DNA of 64,000 bases from Burkholderia seminalis DSM 23518 (lineage in GTDB: Bacteria > Pseudomonadota > Gammaproteobacteria > Burkholderiales > Burkholderiaceae), in contig NZ_CADFDK010000004.1 in assembly GCF_902832885.1 (NCBI RefSeq), positions 219,655 to 283,654 on the forward strand, in the 5' to 3' direction. Below are positions 46,436 to 55,819 of this stretch, one piece after another. The notes under the pieces were generated by a model, which was given only the letters and a program-made list of their open reading frames with translations, ran no database searches and had not been told where the DNA came from. Numbering within the stretch: position 1 is the stretch's first letter; every line of letters starts with the position of its first letter. Position numbers and translations under genes: made by a program.

Positions 46436-46990
46436 ATGACCCTCGATCCCGTACTCGCCACCAGCGCGCAAGCCGGCGCGGCCGTCGTCGTGCTGCTCGG
46501 CGCCTTCGCGAAGATGCGCCGGCCCGCCGCGTTCCGTCGGGCGCTCGCCGGCTACCGGCTGTTGCCCGATACGCTGACAGCGCCCATCGCGTTCGCGATT
46601 CCGCTCGCGGAAGCGATCGGTGCTGCAGCGCTGCTGTTTCCCGATACGCGCATGGCCGGTGCGCTCGGCCTGATCGCGCTGCTGCTGGCCTTCGCGGCCG
46701 GGCTCGCGATCAACCTGCTGCGCGGCCATACCGACATCGACTGCGGCTGTTCCGGCTTCACCGCCACGCGCGCGGACGCGCCGCGCGGCATCGGCTGGCT
46801 GCATGTCGGCCGCGTGCTGCTGCTCGTCGCGCTGGCCGCGACCGCGTTCGTCGAACCGGGCACGCGCGCCGTCGTGTGGTTCGACTACCTGACGCTGTTC
46901 TTCTCCGCGCTGCTGATCGTCTGCGCGCTGCTCACCGTCGACGTGCTGCTCGCCAACGTCCCGCGCCTTGTCCACTTGAGGAATTCATGA
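46436..46990 (+). CDS. aauE: MauE/AauE-type membrane protein for amine dehydrogenase maturation
   Basis: 184-residue inner-membrane protein with four or five hydrophobic segments and the family's cysteine pair in a periplasmic loop (DIDCGCSGF, near residue 102). MauE proteins act with MauD in forming the many disulfides and exporting the small subunit. The start is ATG 46436, 8 bases after aauB. It overlaps the start of the next gene by 4 bases, so translation is coupled. Confidence 0.88.
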   Translation: MTLDPVLATSAQAGAAVVVLLGAFAKMRRPAAFRRALAGYRLLPDTLTAPIAFAIPLAEAIGAAALLFPDTRMAGALGLIALLLAFAAGLAINLLRGHTDIDCGCSGFTATRADAPRGIGWLHVGRVLLLVALAATAFVEPGTRAVVWFDYLTLFFSALLIVCALLTVDVLLANVPRLVHLRNS

Positions 46991-47613
46991 TGCAAACCGC
47001 TCTCACCGTTTCCACCGCCCTGCTGTGGGTGGCCGCCCTCGCGCTCGGCGCGATCTGCCTCGCGCTGGTGCGCCAGATCGGCATCCTGTACGAACGCATC
47101 ATGCCGGCCGGCGCGCTGATGATCGACAAGGGGCCGGCGGTCGGCGCGATCGCGCCGACATTCGAACTGACCGACATTCGCGGCGCGCAGGTGAAGGTCG
47201 GCGGCTTCGATGCGACCGGCAAGGCGACGCTGCTGTTCTTCCTGTCGCCGACGTGTCCGGTCTGCAAGAAGCTGCTGCCGCTGCTGCCGTCGCTGCAGGC
47301 GAGCGAAGCGACGCCGGTGAACATCGTGCTCGCGAGCGACGGCGACGTCGACGAACACGCGCGCTTCGCGCGCAAGCACGACCTCGGACGCTTCCCGTAC
47401 GTGCTGTCGCAGGAACTCGGACTCGCCTACCAGATCGGCAAGCTGCCGTACGCGGTGCTGCTCGACGAAACCGGCACGGTGCGCGCGAAGGGGCTCGTCA
47501 ACACACGCGAGCATCTCGAGAGCCTGTTCGAGGCGAAAGAGCGCGGCGTCGCGTCGCTGCAGGCGTTCGTGCACGGCGATCACAGCCACGACGCGCATGC
47601 GCAGCACGCATGA
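46987..47613 (+). CDS. aauD: MauD/AauD thioredoxin-like disulfide protein
   Basis: 208-residue membrane-anchored thioredoxin-fold protein. It has an N-terminal anchor (about 5-28), then AIAPTFELTDIRG and the active-site motif CPVCKK (FFLSPTCPVCKKLL, near residue 98). It probably keeps or exchanges disulfides during folding of the small subunit, which carries many cysteines. The His-rich C terminus (HGDHSHDAHAQHA) is unusual and may bind metal. The gene overlaps aauE by 4 bases. Confidence 0.9.
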   Translation: MMQTALTVSTALLWVAALALGAICLALVRQIGILYERIMPAGALMIDKGPAVGAIAPTFELTDIRGAQVKVGGFDATGKATLLFFLSPTCPVCKKLLPLLPSLQASEATPVNIVLASDGDVDEHARFARKHDLGRFPYVLSQELGLAYQIGKLPYAVLLDETGTVRAKGLVNTREHLESLFEAKERGVASLQAFVHGDHSHDAHAQHA

Positions 47614-47652
47614 CCGGCCGACCCACTTACAACGTCATGGGAGAACAACGAC

Positions 47653-48186
47653 ATGGGCCTGTTTGATTCATGGTTCGAGCGGTCGGCGCGCGGCGTCGCG
47701 CAGCACAGTTCGCGGCGCAGCGCGATGGCGAAGCTCGGCAAGGTGCTGGTGGGATCGGCGCTGCTGCCGTTGCTGCCGGTCGACCGCACCGCGTACGCGG
47801 CCGATGCGGCATCGGGCGCGTCAGGCGCCGCCGCGGGGGCGAGCGACGACCCGATGAGCTGCGACTACTGGAAATACTGCGCGATCGACGGCTGGCTCTG
47901 CAGTTGCTGCGGCGGCACGTCGAGCAGCTGCCCGCCCGGCACGACGCCTTCGCCGATCACGTGGATCGGCACCTGTCGCAACCCGCACGACGGTTCGGAC
48001 TACATCGTGTCGTACAACGACTGCTGCGGCAAGACGTCGTGCGGCAAGTGCTTCTGCAACCGCAACGAGCGCGAGAAGCCGCTGTACAAGCTGTCGCTGA
48101 ACAACGACATCAACTGGTGCATGGCGAACGGCAATTCGAATTACCACTGTTCGGTTTCGGTTCTGCTGGGAGCGGCAAAACAATGA
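47653..48186 (+). CDS. aauA: Amine dehydrogenase small subunit with TTQ cofactor
   Basis: 177-residue precursor of the catalytic subunit. A long leader (about 1-49) has a twin-arginine motif (SRRSAMAKLGK), so it is exported folded by Tat. The mature part has the cysteine pattern of TTQ enzymes (CDYWKYCAIDG, CSCCGG, YNDCCGKTSCGKCFCN). By alignment with methylamine dehydrogenase from memory, the two tryptophans that form the cofactor are W104 (PITWIGTC) and W155 (NDINWC). D123 in YNDCCG corresponds to the catalytic Asp. The gene sits after aauD, which fits the order B-E-D-A. Confidence 0.9.
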   Translation: MGLFDSWFERSARGVAQHSSRRSAMAKLGKVLVGSALLPLLPVDRTAYAADAASGASGAAAGASDDPMSCDYWKYCAIDGWLCSCCGGTSSSCPPGTTPSPITWIGTCRNPHDGSDYIVSYNDCCGKTSCGKCFCNRNEREKPLYKLSLNNDINWCMANGNSNYHCSVSVLLGAAKQ

Positions 48187-48683
48187 ACGTGATGCAGGCA
48201 GGAAAGATCGTCTTGACATGCATGACCGCGATGGCGGCCTTCGCGCTGCCGGGTGCGGCCGGCGCGCAGGAAACCGTGCATGACCCGGCCGGGAAAAGCC
48301 TGTTCGATGCGCAGTGCGCGGTGTGCCACCAGGCCGGCGGGAAAGGGCAGGACGGCCTCGCGCCGCCGCTGACCGAGTATCCGGGCAAGTACGCGGCGGC
48401 CGAGCCGGGGCGTGCGCAACTGATCGCGACGCTGCTGCACGGGATGTTCGGCGAGATCACGGTGCACGACAAGCGCTACAACTTCAAGATGCCGTCGTTC
48501 GCAAGCGCGAGCGACGACGACATCGCGCACCTGCTCAACTACGTCGTGTTCGACCTCAACGCGCAGCACGGCGACGCAAAGCCGTTCACGGCGGCCGATA
48601 TCCGCGCGGCGCGGGCGAAGCAGATGGACGGCACGGCCGTGCATGCGCAACGCGCGGTGGTGATCAAGGGGCTCGGCCTGTGA
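48183..48683 (+). CDS. Monoheme c-type cytochrome of the amine dehydrogenase operon
   Basis: 166-residue exported cytochrome c. It has a signal peptide (to about residue 28) and one heme motif C45-A-V-C48-H49. A likely axial methionine is in FKMPSFA (near 103). It overlaps aauA by 4 bases (ATGA) and so is coupled to it. It is the probable electron acceptor from the TTQ enzyme or a link to the terminal oxidase. Similar small cytochromes follow aauA in aromatic amine utilisation clusters. Confidence 0.85.
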   Translation: MNVMQAGKIVLTCMTAMAAFALPGAAGAQETVHDPAGKSLFDAQCAVCHQAGGKGQDGLAPPLTEYPGKYAAAEPGRAQLIATLLHGMFGEITVHDKRYNFKMPSFASASDDDIAHLLNYVVFDLNAQHGDAKPFTAADIRAARAKQMDGTAVHAQRAVVIKGLGL

Positions 48684-49222
48684 ACGGCGCCGACGCGTCC
48701 CGCGCGCACGCCGGTGCCCCGGGAAGGCGGGGCGCGTCGGCGCGGCTCGGCGGGGTATCGCGTCGCCTGTCGTCGTGGCTGCTGCTGGCGGGTGCCGTCG
48801 CGTCGGCGGTCGCACCGCCCGCGCATGCCGACGGCGCGGCCGACGCGACGCGCGCGCGACAGCACTGGGTGCTCAACTGCATGGGCTGCCATACGGCGAC
48901 GGGCGGCGGCATTCCCGGCAAGGTGCCGCCACTCGCGAATTCGCTCGGCTATTTCACGCATCTGCCGGCAGGGCGCGAGTACGTGATGCGCGTGCCCGGC
49001 GCGTCGAATTCGGCGCTGTCGGACCAGGATCTGGCCGACGTGCTCAACTGGGTGCTCGTGACGATGAACCGCGATGCGCTGCCGCGCGACTTCCGGCCCT
49101 ATACGGCCGCCGAAGTCGCCGCGCATCGCCGCCCCGCCTTCGCCGACGTCGCGACCGTGCGCGCCGGACTGGTCCGTGCGCTGCAGGCGCGCGGGATCGA
49201 CGGCGTCACGGACCGTTACTGA
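48680..49222 (+). CDS. Second c-type cytochrome of the amine dehydrogenase operon
   Basis: 180-residue exported cytochrome c with one heme motif C67-M-G-C70-H71 following an unusually long N-terminal leader (SRRLSSWLLLAGAVASAVAPPAHA, about 28-50). The start is a GTG at 48680 that overlaps the previous stop by 4 bases. No other heme motif is present. It is an alternative electron acceptor or partner of the first cytochrome. A two-cytochrome arrangement may replace the blue copper proteins (azurin, amicyanin) of mau clusters. Confidence 0.82.
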   Translation: MNGADASRAHAGAPGRRGASARLGGVSRRLSSWLLLAGAVASAVAPPAHADGAADATRARQHWVLNCMGCHTATGGGIPGKVPPLANSLGYFTHLPAGREYVMRVPGASNSALSDQDLADVLNWVLVTMNRDALPRDFRPYTAAEVAAHRRPAFADVATVRAGLVRALQARGIDGVTDRY

Positions 49223-49255
49223 CCGGCTCATTCGACGAATCAAGGAAACGTGGAC

Positions 49256-50761
49256 ATGGAGACGAACGAAACCTTTGCGTTGCTCGACGCGACGCGCGCA
49301 TTTCTCGCGAAGCCGAAGAAGATGCTGATCGGCGCGGAGTGGAGCGATGCCGCGTCGGGCCGCCAGCTCGATGTCGTGAACCCGGCCGATGGCACCGTGA
49401 TCGCGCGCGTGCCCGCAGCGGACGAGCGCGACGTGCAGCAGGCGGTGGCCGCCGCGCGGCGCGCATTCGATGCGGGCCCGTGGCGCACCGCGAAGACCAC
49501 CGACCGCGAGCGCCTGCTGCTCGTGCTCGCCGACCTGATCGAAGCGAACGCGCGCGAGCTCGCCGAGATCGAGTCGCTCGACAACGGCAAGCCGGTCACG
49601 GTCGCGCAGGGGCTCGATGTCGCGATGGCCGCGCAGTGCTTCCGCTACATGGCCGGCTGGGCGACGAAGATCGAAGGCAGCGTGATCGACGCCGGCATGC
49701 CGTACCTGCCGGACAGCGAGATCTTTACCTATACGCGCAAGGAGCCCGTCGGCGTGGTCGGCGCGATCATCCCGTGGAATTTCCCGCTGCTGATGGCGGC
49801 GTGGAAGATTGCGCCGGCACTCGCGACCGGTTGCACGGTCGTGCTGAAGCCCGCCGAAGACACGCCGCTGAGCGCGCTGCGACTGGGCGAACTGATCCAG
49901 GCGGCCGGGTTCCCGGACGGCGTCGTCAATCTCGTCACGGGCGACGGCCGCACGGCCGGCGCGGCATTGTCGCGCGATCCGCGCATCGACAAGATCGCAT
50001 TCACGGGTTCGACGCAGACGGGCAAGACGATCGGCCACGCGGCGCTCGACAACATGACGCGGATGTCGCTCGAACTCGGCGGCAAGTCGCCGGTGATCGT
50101 GCTGCCCGACGTCGATCTCGACAAGGCCGCGCTGGGCGTCGCGAACGCGATCTTCTTCAACCAGGGGCAGGTGTGCACGGCCGGTTCGCGTGCGTATATC
50201 CACTCGAAGGTGTTCGACGGCGTGATCGAGCGCGTCGCGCAGATCGCCGCGAGCCTGAAGATCGGCCCGGGGATGGACCCGTCGACGCAGATCGGCCCGC
50301 TCGTCTCCGCGAAGCAGCGCGAACGCGTGTGCGGTTACATCGATTCGGGGTTCGGCGAAGGGGCGCGCGCGGCGGCGGGCGGCCGCGCGATCGACGGCCC
50401 CGGCTTCTTCGTCGAACCGACCGTGCTGGTCGATGCGACGCAGGCGATGCGCGTCGTGCGCGAGGAGATCTTCGGGCCGGTGCTTGTCGCGATGCCGTTC
50501 GACGATCCCGATACGGCCGTGCAACTCGCGAACGACACGCCGTACGGCCTCGGCGCGAGCATCTGGTCGAACGATCTGTCGGCGATCCACAAGCTGATCC
50601 CGCGTATCGCGGCCGGCACGGTGTGGGTCAACTGCCATTCGCTGCTCGACAACGCATTGCCGTTCGGCGGGATGAAGCAGTCGGGCTTCGGCCGCGAACT
50701 CGGCCGCGCCGTGATCGACCAGTACACGGAAAGCAAGTCGGTGATGATGAACTACGCGTGA
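49256..50761 (+). CDS. NAD+-dependent aldehyde dehydrogenase
   Basis: 501-residue aldehyde dehydrogenase. The catalytic Cys is in FFNQGQVCTAGSR (near residue 305), the general base Glu is in LELGGKSPV (near 270), and the NAD-binding loop is FTGSTQTGK. It probably oxidises the aldehyde released by the amine dehydrogenase, such as phenylacetaldehyde or a short-chain aldehyde, to the acid. ATG 49256 was preferred to GTG 49250 because the GGAAA ribosome site is 9 bases away from it. It is last in the amine operon. Confidence 0.9.
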   Translation: METNETFALLDATRAFLAKPKKMLIGAEWSDAASGRQLDVVNPADGTVIARVPAADERDVQQAVAAARRAFDAGPWRTAKTTDRERLLLVLADLIEANARELAEIESLDNGKPVTVAQGLDVAMAAQCFRYMAGWATKIEGSVIDAGMPYLPDSEIFTYTRKEPVGVVGAIIPWNFPLLMAAWKIAPALATGCTVVLKPAEDTPLSALRLGELIQAAGFPDGVVNLVTGDGRTAGAALSRDPRIDKIAFTGSTQTGKTIGHAALDNMTRMSLELGGKSPVIVLPDVDLDKAALGVANAIFFNQGQVCTAGSRAYIHSKVFDGVIERVAQIAASLKIGPGMDPSTQIGPLVSAKQRERVCGYIDSGFGEGARAAAGGRAIDGPGFFVEPTVLVDATQAMRVVREEIFGPVLVAMPFDDPDTAVQLANDTPYGLGASIWSNDLSAIHKLIPRIAAGTVWVNCHSLLDNALPFGGMKQSGFGRELGRAVIDQYTESKSVMMNYA

Positions 50762-50826
50762 GCGTCGTCGCGGGCGCGTGCGTGGCCGGCGGGTCGGCAC
50801 GCACGCGCGCGCCGACGGCCTTGCGT

Positions 50827-51270
50827 TCACGCGCGGATCAGCACGACCCCGAGGATCAGGCACGCCGCGCCGGCCATGCGGACCGGGCTGGCCGAATGCC
50901 GTTCGATGCCGAGCACGCCGAAGTGGTCGAACACGAGCGCGCCCGTCATCTGCCCGACGACGATCAGCGCGAGCGTCGTGGCCGCGCCCAGTCGCGGCAC
51001 CATCAATATCGCGATGCCGACGAATAGCGCGCCGCAGAATCCGCCGGTCCAGCTGAACCACGTGCCGGCGCCGGGGAAGGGGCCGTTCAGGCGCGGATGC
51101 GGCGACAGCAGCGCGACGGCCAGCATCGCGGCCAGGCCGACAAGGTAGCTGACCGACCCGGCCCACCACGGCGAGCCGAGCTGCGCGCGGAGGTTCGCGT
51201 TGAGCACTTGCTGCAACGCGACGCTGATGCCGGCCGCCACGACCAGCAGATAGGACAGGAGGGTAGTCAC
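50827..51270 (-). CDS. YdcZ/DMT-family small membrane transporter
   Basis: 147-residue protein with five predicted transmembrane segments, a half-size member of the YdcZ (DUF606) branch of the drug/metabolite transporter superfamily. Visible motifs are LLSYLLVVAAGISVALQQVLNANLRAQLG near the start and GVLGIERHSASPVRMAGAACLILGVVLIRA at the end. It diverges from a LysR gene across 121 bases. The substrate is unknown. Confidence 0.85.
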   Translation of the reverse strand: MTTLLSYLLVVAAGISVALQQVLNANLRAQLGSPWWAGSVSYLVGLAAMLAVALLSPHPRLNGPFPGAGTWFSWTGGFCGALFVGIAILMVPRLGAATTLALIVVGQMTGALVFDHFGVLGIERHSASPVRMAGAACLILGVVLIRA

Positions 51271-51391
51271 GTCGATGAACGCTCCGTATCAACGGCCGGA
51301 ACGGGGATGCCGGCACGGAAGGCTTTCATTCTGCGGAGCGCGCCGGTATAACACAAATATCGAATTCGGCGCGTATCCATCTCGTTTCGGC

Positions 51392-52273
51392 ATGCCATCA
51401 CTCCGGCAAATCCAGTATTTCCTGACCGTGGCCGATCTCGGCGGCTTCACGCCGGCCGCGGGCGCGCTCCATGTCGCGCAGTCGGCGCTCAGCCGGCAGA
51501 TCGGGCAGCTCGAGGAGGAACTCGGTTTCCTGCTGTTCGACCGGGAGCCGAGAGGCGTGCGGCTCACGCCCGCCGGCGCGATCTATCGTGAACGCGTGGC
51601 ATCGATCCCGGCCACGCTGACGGCCGCGGCCGAAGAGGGTTCGCAGCTGTCGCGCGGAGCGGCCGGCGTGCTGCGGCTTCTGCATTCCAGCACCGTTCCC
51701 GTCAGCAGCCTGATGCCCGATCTCGAGCGTTTCATGAGCGATTGCCCGGGCGCGCGCATCGATCTCGATCGCGCGTCGTCCGAGGATCAGGTATCGGAAA
51801 TCGCGAGCGGCCATGCCGACATCGGGATCGTCCGCTTGCCGGTGCTGCGGCGCGACGCGCGTGTGCGTTTCGTCGAATGGGCCGCGGAACGCCTGTGCGT
51901 GGCGGTGCCCGCCGATCATCCGCTCGCGGGCCGCAAGCGCGTCGCGATCTCGCGGTTGCGGCGCGAGCCGTTCGTGTCGGCGGTGTATCGGGAGCGAGGC
52001 GGGCTCGCGCGCGTCGTGATCGATCTGTGCCTGAAGCGGGGCTTCGTGCCGGCCGCGGCGCGGATCGTATCGCCGAAGACGTCGATGCTGAATCTCGTCG
52101 CGGCGGGGCACGGCGTGGCGATCGTGCCGGAGCGGATGGCGAGTCTCGGGATCGACGGCGTCGTGTTCGTGCCGATGTCGGACGAAGACGCGAGATCGGC
52201 GTGCGCGCTGCTGCTGCCGGTCGAGCCGACGGTGCTGGCGGCGGCGTTCGTGCGAGTGGTGACGGCCGGCTGA
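51392..52273 (+). CDS. LysR-family transcriptional regulator
   Basis: 293-residue LysR-type regulator with an N-terminal helix-turn-helix (residues about 3-62; IQYFLTVADLGGFTPAAGALHVAQSALSRQI..., cited to mark the domain) and an effector-binding domain. It is transcribed divergently from the YdcZ transporter, its likely target. ATG 51392 gives the standard family start (MPSLRQIQYFLTV); an upstream in-frame ATG would add 39 unconserved residues. Confidence 0.9.
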   Translation: MPSLRQIQYFLTVADLGGFTPAAGALHVAQSALSRQIGQLEEELGFLLFDREPRGVRLTPAGAIYRERVASIPATLTAAAEEGSQLSRGAAGVLRLLHSSTVPVSSLMPDLERFMSDCPGARIDLDRASSEDQVSEIASGHADIGIVRLPVLRRDARVRFVEWAAERLCVAVPADHPLAGRKRVAISRLRREPFVSAVYRERGGLARVVIDLCLKRGFVPAAARIVSPKTSMLNLVAAGHGVAIVPERMASLGIDGVVFVPMSDEDARSACALLLPVEPTVLAAAFVRVVTAG

Positions 52274-52309
52274 GCGCGGCACGTCGCCACCGTGACGGCC
52301 AGCGCGGGC

Positions 52310-52477
52310 TCAGACGCGGTATCCCGATTCACGCATCAACCGGCGCGAGGCATCACTGCGCGGGCCTTCCGCGTCGAGCCGCGCGCGCAGCCGCGTGTCG
52401 GCCTTGACGAGCACGGCGCGGTGCATGACCGCAACGATGGCGAAAACGGTCACGACGAAAAGAGCGGTAAGGATCAT
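52310..52477 (-). CDS. 55-residue single-span membrane protein
   Basis: Small protein with one N-terminal membrane span (MILTALFVVTVFAIVAVMH) and a charged, arginine-rich tail (KADTRLRARLDAEG...ESGYRV). The ATG at 52477 has a proper AGGA ribosome site (CTCAGGAACCCC). It lies downstream of the LysR gene on the opposite strand. No function is known to me; small proteins of this build are often regulators of membrane complexes. Confidence 0.6.
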   Translation of the reverse strand: MILTALFVVTVFAIVAVMHRAVLVKADTRLRARLDAEGPRSDASRRLMRESGYRV

Positions 52478-52813
52478 GGGGTTCCTGAGTGGCCGGACAC
52501 GCTGACGGCACCAGCATAGAGCCGATCCGCGGCACCCGGCGAGGCGTCGGAAATCTGTCAGCGTCGCCAGCGCCGAATCGAAAGCCGCACGCCGCATCGG
52601 GGCAACCCGGTTTCGCCCCGAATCCGCGTCAAACACCCGCCCACCAAGCCTTGGGCAAAACCTAGTGGTTTCCACTCATAGTCGCAAACAGTCAAGAACA
52701 GGTCGCCGGCGGTCTTCTCGCGGCGAATATGGCTCGTTACTTTTACTCCCACGATGCAGGCCGGCGCCACTCCGCGCACCGGCTGCCGCGAGACCAACCG
52801 GGAGAACCGAACC

Positions 52814-53767
52814 ATGAAGTCGACGAAGATCGCCGCGCTTGCCGCGGCCGTGCTGGCGACCGGCGCGTTCACGAACGCGGCGCTGGCCGAGACCGAGGCC
52901 GCGACCTGCCGCACCGTGCGTTTCGCGGATATCGGCTGGACCGACATCACGTCGACCACGGCGCTCGCGTCGACCGTGTTCGAGGCGCTCGGCTACAAGC
53001 CGACCACGACGATCGCATCGGTGCCGATCTCGTTCGCGGGTCTCAAGAGCAAGCAGCTCGACGTGTCGCTCGGCTACTGGTGGCCGGTGCAGCAGAAGCA
53101 GCTCCAGCCGTTCCTCGACAGCAAGTCGATCAACGTCGTCGAGCCGCCGAACCTGTCCGGCGCGAAGGCGACGCTCGCGGTGCCGAGCTACGAATACCAG
53201 GCCGGCCTGAAGACCTTCGAGGACATCGCGAAGCACCGCGCGGAACTCGACGGCAAGATCTACGGGATCGAGCCGGGCAGCAGCGCGAACGCGACGATCC
53301 AGAAGATGATCGACACGAACCAGTACGGGCTCGGCGGCTTCAAGCTCGTCGAATCGAGCGAGGCCGGGATGCTGGTGACGGTCGAGCGCGCGATCCGCGA
53401 GAAGAAGTGGGTCGTGTTCCTCGGCTGGGAGCCGCACCCGATGAACATCCAGCTCAGCATGAACTACCTGTCCGGCGGCGACGCGGCGTTCGGGCCGAAC
53501 TACGGCGAAGCGCGCGTGTACACGCTGACGGCACCCGACTTCATCGCACGCTGCCCGAACGCGGGCAAGCTCGTGACGAACCTGCGCTTCTCGACGCAGC
53601 TCGAGAACCAGCTGATGCAGTCGGTGATGAACAAGACGAAGCCGGCCGAGGCCGCGAAGGCCTACCTGAAGAAGAATCCGCAGGTGCTCGATCCGTGGCT
53701 CGCGGGCGTCAAGACGTTCGACGGCAAGGACGGCCTGCCCGCCGTGAAGGCGTATCTCGGCCTGTGA
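52814..53767 (+). CDS. Quaternary-amine periplasmic binding protein of the carnitine operon (CaiX-like)
   Basis: 317-residue ChoX/CaiX-type binding protein. It has a signal peptide ([25 protein letters not shown]). Conserved motifs are [60 protein letters not shown] and [16 protein letters not shown]. It is clearly a paralogue of the protein at 35126 near betC. The ATG at 52814 follows GGGAGAACC. As the first gene before cdhC, carnitine or butyrobetaine is its probable ligand. No permease or ATPase gene is in the window. Confidence 0.88.
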   Translation: MKSTKIAALAAAVLATGAFTNAALAETEAATCRTVRFADIGWTDITSTTALASTVFEALGYKPTTTIASVPISFAGLKSKQLDVSLGYWWPVQQKQLQPFLDSKSINVVEPPNLSGAKATLAVPSYEYQAGLKTFEDIAKHRAELDGKIYGIEPGSSANATIQKMIDTNQYGLGGFKLVESSEAGMLVTVERAIREKKWVVFLGWEPHPMNIQLSMNYLSGGDAAFGPNYGEARVYTLTAPDFIARCPNAGKLVTNLRFSTQLENQLMQSVMNKTKPAEAAKAYLKKNPQVLDPWLAGVKTFDGKDGLPAVKAYLGL

Positions 53768-53828
53768 CGGCCGGCGCCCGCGCCACCCCCGCAATGCGAC
53801 ACAACTTGAATCAAGCGAGGCACCCAGC

Positions 53829-54758
53829 ATGAACCATGAAGTCATCATCACCTGCGCCGTCACCGGCGCGGGCGATACGGTCGGCAAGCATCCGGCGATT
53901 CCGGTCACGCCGAAGGAAATCGCGGCAGCCGCGATCGAAGCCGCGAAGGCCGGTGCGACGGTCGCGCACTGCCACGTGCGCGATCCGCAGACGGGCCGCG
54001 GCAGCCGCGACCCGAACCTGTACCGCGAAGTGGTGGACCGCATCCGCTCGGCCGACGTCGACGTGATCATCAACCTGACGGCCGGCATGGGCGGCGATCT
54101 CGAGATCGGCCCCGGCGAAGACCCGATGCGCTTCGGCAAGGGCACCGATCTGGTCGGCGGCCTCACGCGCCTCGCGCACGTCGAGGAACTGCTGCCCGAG
54201 ATCTGCACGCTCGATTGCGGCACGCTGAATTTCGGCGACGGCGACTACATCTACGTGTCGACGCCCGCGCAGTTGCGCGCCGGCGCGAAGCGCATCCAGG
54301 CACTCGGCGTGAAGCCGGAACTGGAGATCTTCGACACGGGCCATCTGTGGTTCGCGAAGCAGTTGCTGAAGGAAGGGCTGCTCGACGATCCGCCGCTGTT
54401 CCAGCTCTGCCTCGGCATTCCGTGGGGTGCGCCGGCCGATACGGGCACGATGAAGGCGATGGTCGACAACCTGCCGCCGGGTGCGCATTGGGCCGGTTTC
54501 GGGATCGGCCGCATGCAGATGCCGATGGTCGCGCAGGCGATGCTGCTCGGCGGTCACGTGCGCGTCGGCCTCGAAGACAACATCTGGCTCGACCGCGGCG
54601 TGCATGCGACCAACGGCACGCTGGTCGAGCGCGCCCGCGAGATCGTCGAACGGCTCGGCGGCCGCGTGCTGACGCCGGCCGAGGGCCGCCGCAAGCTCGG
54701 CCTGCCGGCGCGCGGCGAGCGTCTGCTCGAACGTCGTGCGATCGCCGAATTCGCTTGA
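53829..54758 (+). CDS. cdhC: Dehydrocarnitine cleavage enzyme (BKACE family)
   Basis: 309-residue TIM-barrel enzyme of the beta-keto acid cleavage family. With acetyl-CoA it cleaves 3-dehydrocarnitine to betainyl-CoA and acetoacetate. The zinc site and nucleophile region are visible as AHCHVRDP (residues 46-53), NLTAGMGG and the late [11 protein letters not shown]. The start is ATG at 53829. It follows the binding protein by 61 bases and precedes cdhA, so it is the second step of carnitine breakdown. Confidence 0.92.
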   Translation: MNHEVIITCAVTGAGDTVGKHPAIPVTPKEIAAAAIEAAKAGATVAHCHVRDPQTGRGSRDPNLYREVVDRIRSADVDVIINLTAGMGGDLEIGPGEDPMRFGKGTDLVGGLTRLAHVEELLPEICTLDCGTLNFGDGDYIYVSTPAQLRAGAKRIQALGVKPELEIFDTGHLWFAKQLLKEGLLDDPPLFQLCLGIPWGAPADTGTMKAMVDNLPPGAHWAGFGIGRMQMPMVAQAMLLGGHVRVGLEDNIWLDRGVHATNGTLVERAREIVERLGGRVLTPAEGRRKLGLPARGERLLERRAIAEFA

Positions 54759-54843
54759 GGTTTCTTGCAAACCGACTGACACGGCGGCGCGCACCCAAGC
54801 GCGGCCGCCCACCGATTTCCCCTGATTTGAAGGATGCGTTGAC

Positions 54844-55809
54844 ATGGCTGTGAAGACCGACATCAAGACGTTCGCCGCCATCGGCACCGGCGTGATCGGC
54901 AGTGGCTGGATTTCCCGCGCGCTCGCGCACGGTCTCGACGTGGTCGTGTGGGACCCGGCGCCGGGCGCGGAGGAGCGGTTGCGCGCGAACGTCGCGAACG
55001 CGTGGCCCGCGCTCGAACGCGTCGGCCTCGCGCCGGGCGCCGATCCCGCGCGGCTGCGTTTCGTCCCGACGATCGAGGCATGCGTCGCCGACGCCGATTT
55101 CATCCAGGAAAGCGCGCCCGAGCGCGAGGCGCTGAAGCTCGAGCTGCACGAGCAGATCAGCCGCGCGGCGAAGCCCGACGCGATCATCGCGTCGTCGACG
55201 TCGGGGCTGCTGCCCACCGATTTCTACGCGCGGGCGACGCATCCGGAGCGCTGCGTGGTCGGTCACCCGTTCAATCCCGTCTACCTGCTGCCGCTCGTCG
55301 AGGTGCTCGGCGGCGCGCGCACGTCGCCGGAAGCCGTCGAGGGCGCGATGGAGGTTTACCGCAAGCTCGGCATGCGGCCGCTGCACGTGCGCAAGGAGGT
55401 GCCGGGCTTCATCGCCGGTCGCCTGCTCGAGGCGCTGTGGCGCGAGGCGCTGCACCTGGTCAACGAAGGCGTCGCGACGACCGGCGAGATCGACGATGCG
55501 ATCCGCTTCGGCGCGGGCATCCGCTGGTCTTTCATGGGCACGTTCCTGACCTACACGCTGGCCGGCGGCGATGCGGGCATGCGACACTTCATGCAGCAGT
55601 TCGGCCCCGCGCTCGAACTGCCGTGGACGAAGCTGGTTGCGCCGACCCTGACCGACGCGCTGATCGACAGCGTCGTCGAAGGCACGACCGAACAGCAGGG
55701 CACGCGCAGCATCAAGGAACTCGAACGCTATCGCGACGAGTGCATCACCGAGGTGCTGAAAGCGATCGCCGCGGTGAAGGCGCGGCACGGCATGCGATTC
55801 GAGGACTAA
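54844..55809 (+). CDS. cdhA: L-carnitine dehydrogenase
   Basis: 321-residue NAD+-dependent dehydrogenase of the 3-hydroxyacyl-CoA dehydrogenase fold. It oxidises L-carnitine to 3-dehydrocarnitine. The Rossmann motif is GTGVIGSGW (near residue 14), with the catalytic histidine in [15 protein letters not shown] (near 140) and the C-terminal helical domain [21 protein letters not shown]. The start is ATG at 54844. A stop-to-start spacing of 10 bases to cdhB shows they share a transcript. Confidence 0.94.
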   Translation: MAVKTDIKTFAAIGTGVIGSGWISRALAHGLDVVVWDPAPGAEERLRANVANAWPALERVGLAPGADPARLRFVPTIEACVADADFIQESAPEREALKLELHEQISRAAKPDAIIASSTSGLLPTDFYARATHPERCVVGHPFNPVYLLPLVEVLGGARTSPEAVEGAMEVYRKLGMRPLHVRKEVPGFIAGRLLEALWREALHLVNEGVATTGEIDDAIRFGAGIRWSFMGTFLTYTLAGGDAGMRHFMQQFGPALELPWTKLVAPTLTDALIDSVVEGTTEQQGTRSIKELERYRDECITEVLKAIAAVKARHGMRFED

Positions 55810-55819
55810 AGGACAGGCG

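Noticed and set aside
48539-51316. A 925-codon minus-strand open frame across the cytochrome and aldehyde dehydrogenase genes
   Set aside because: Antisense to two cytochrome genes and an aldehyde dehydrogenase with clear motifs; no family features.
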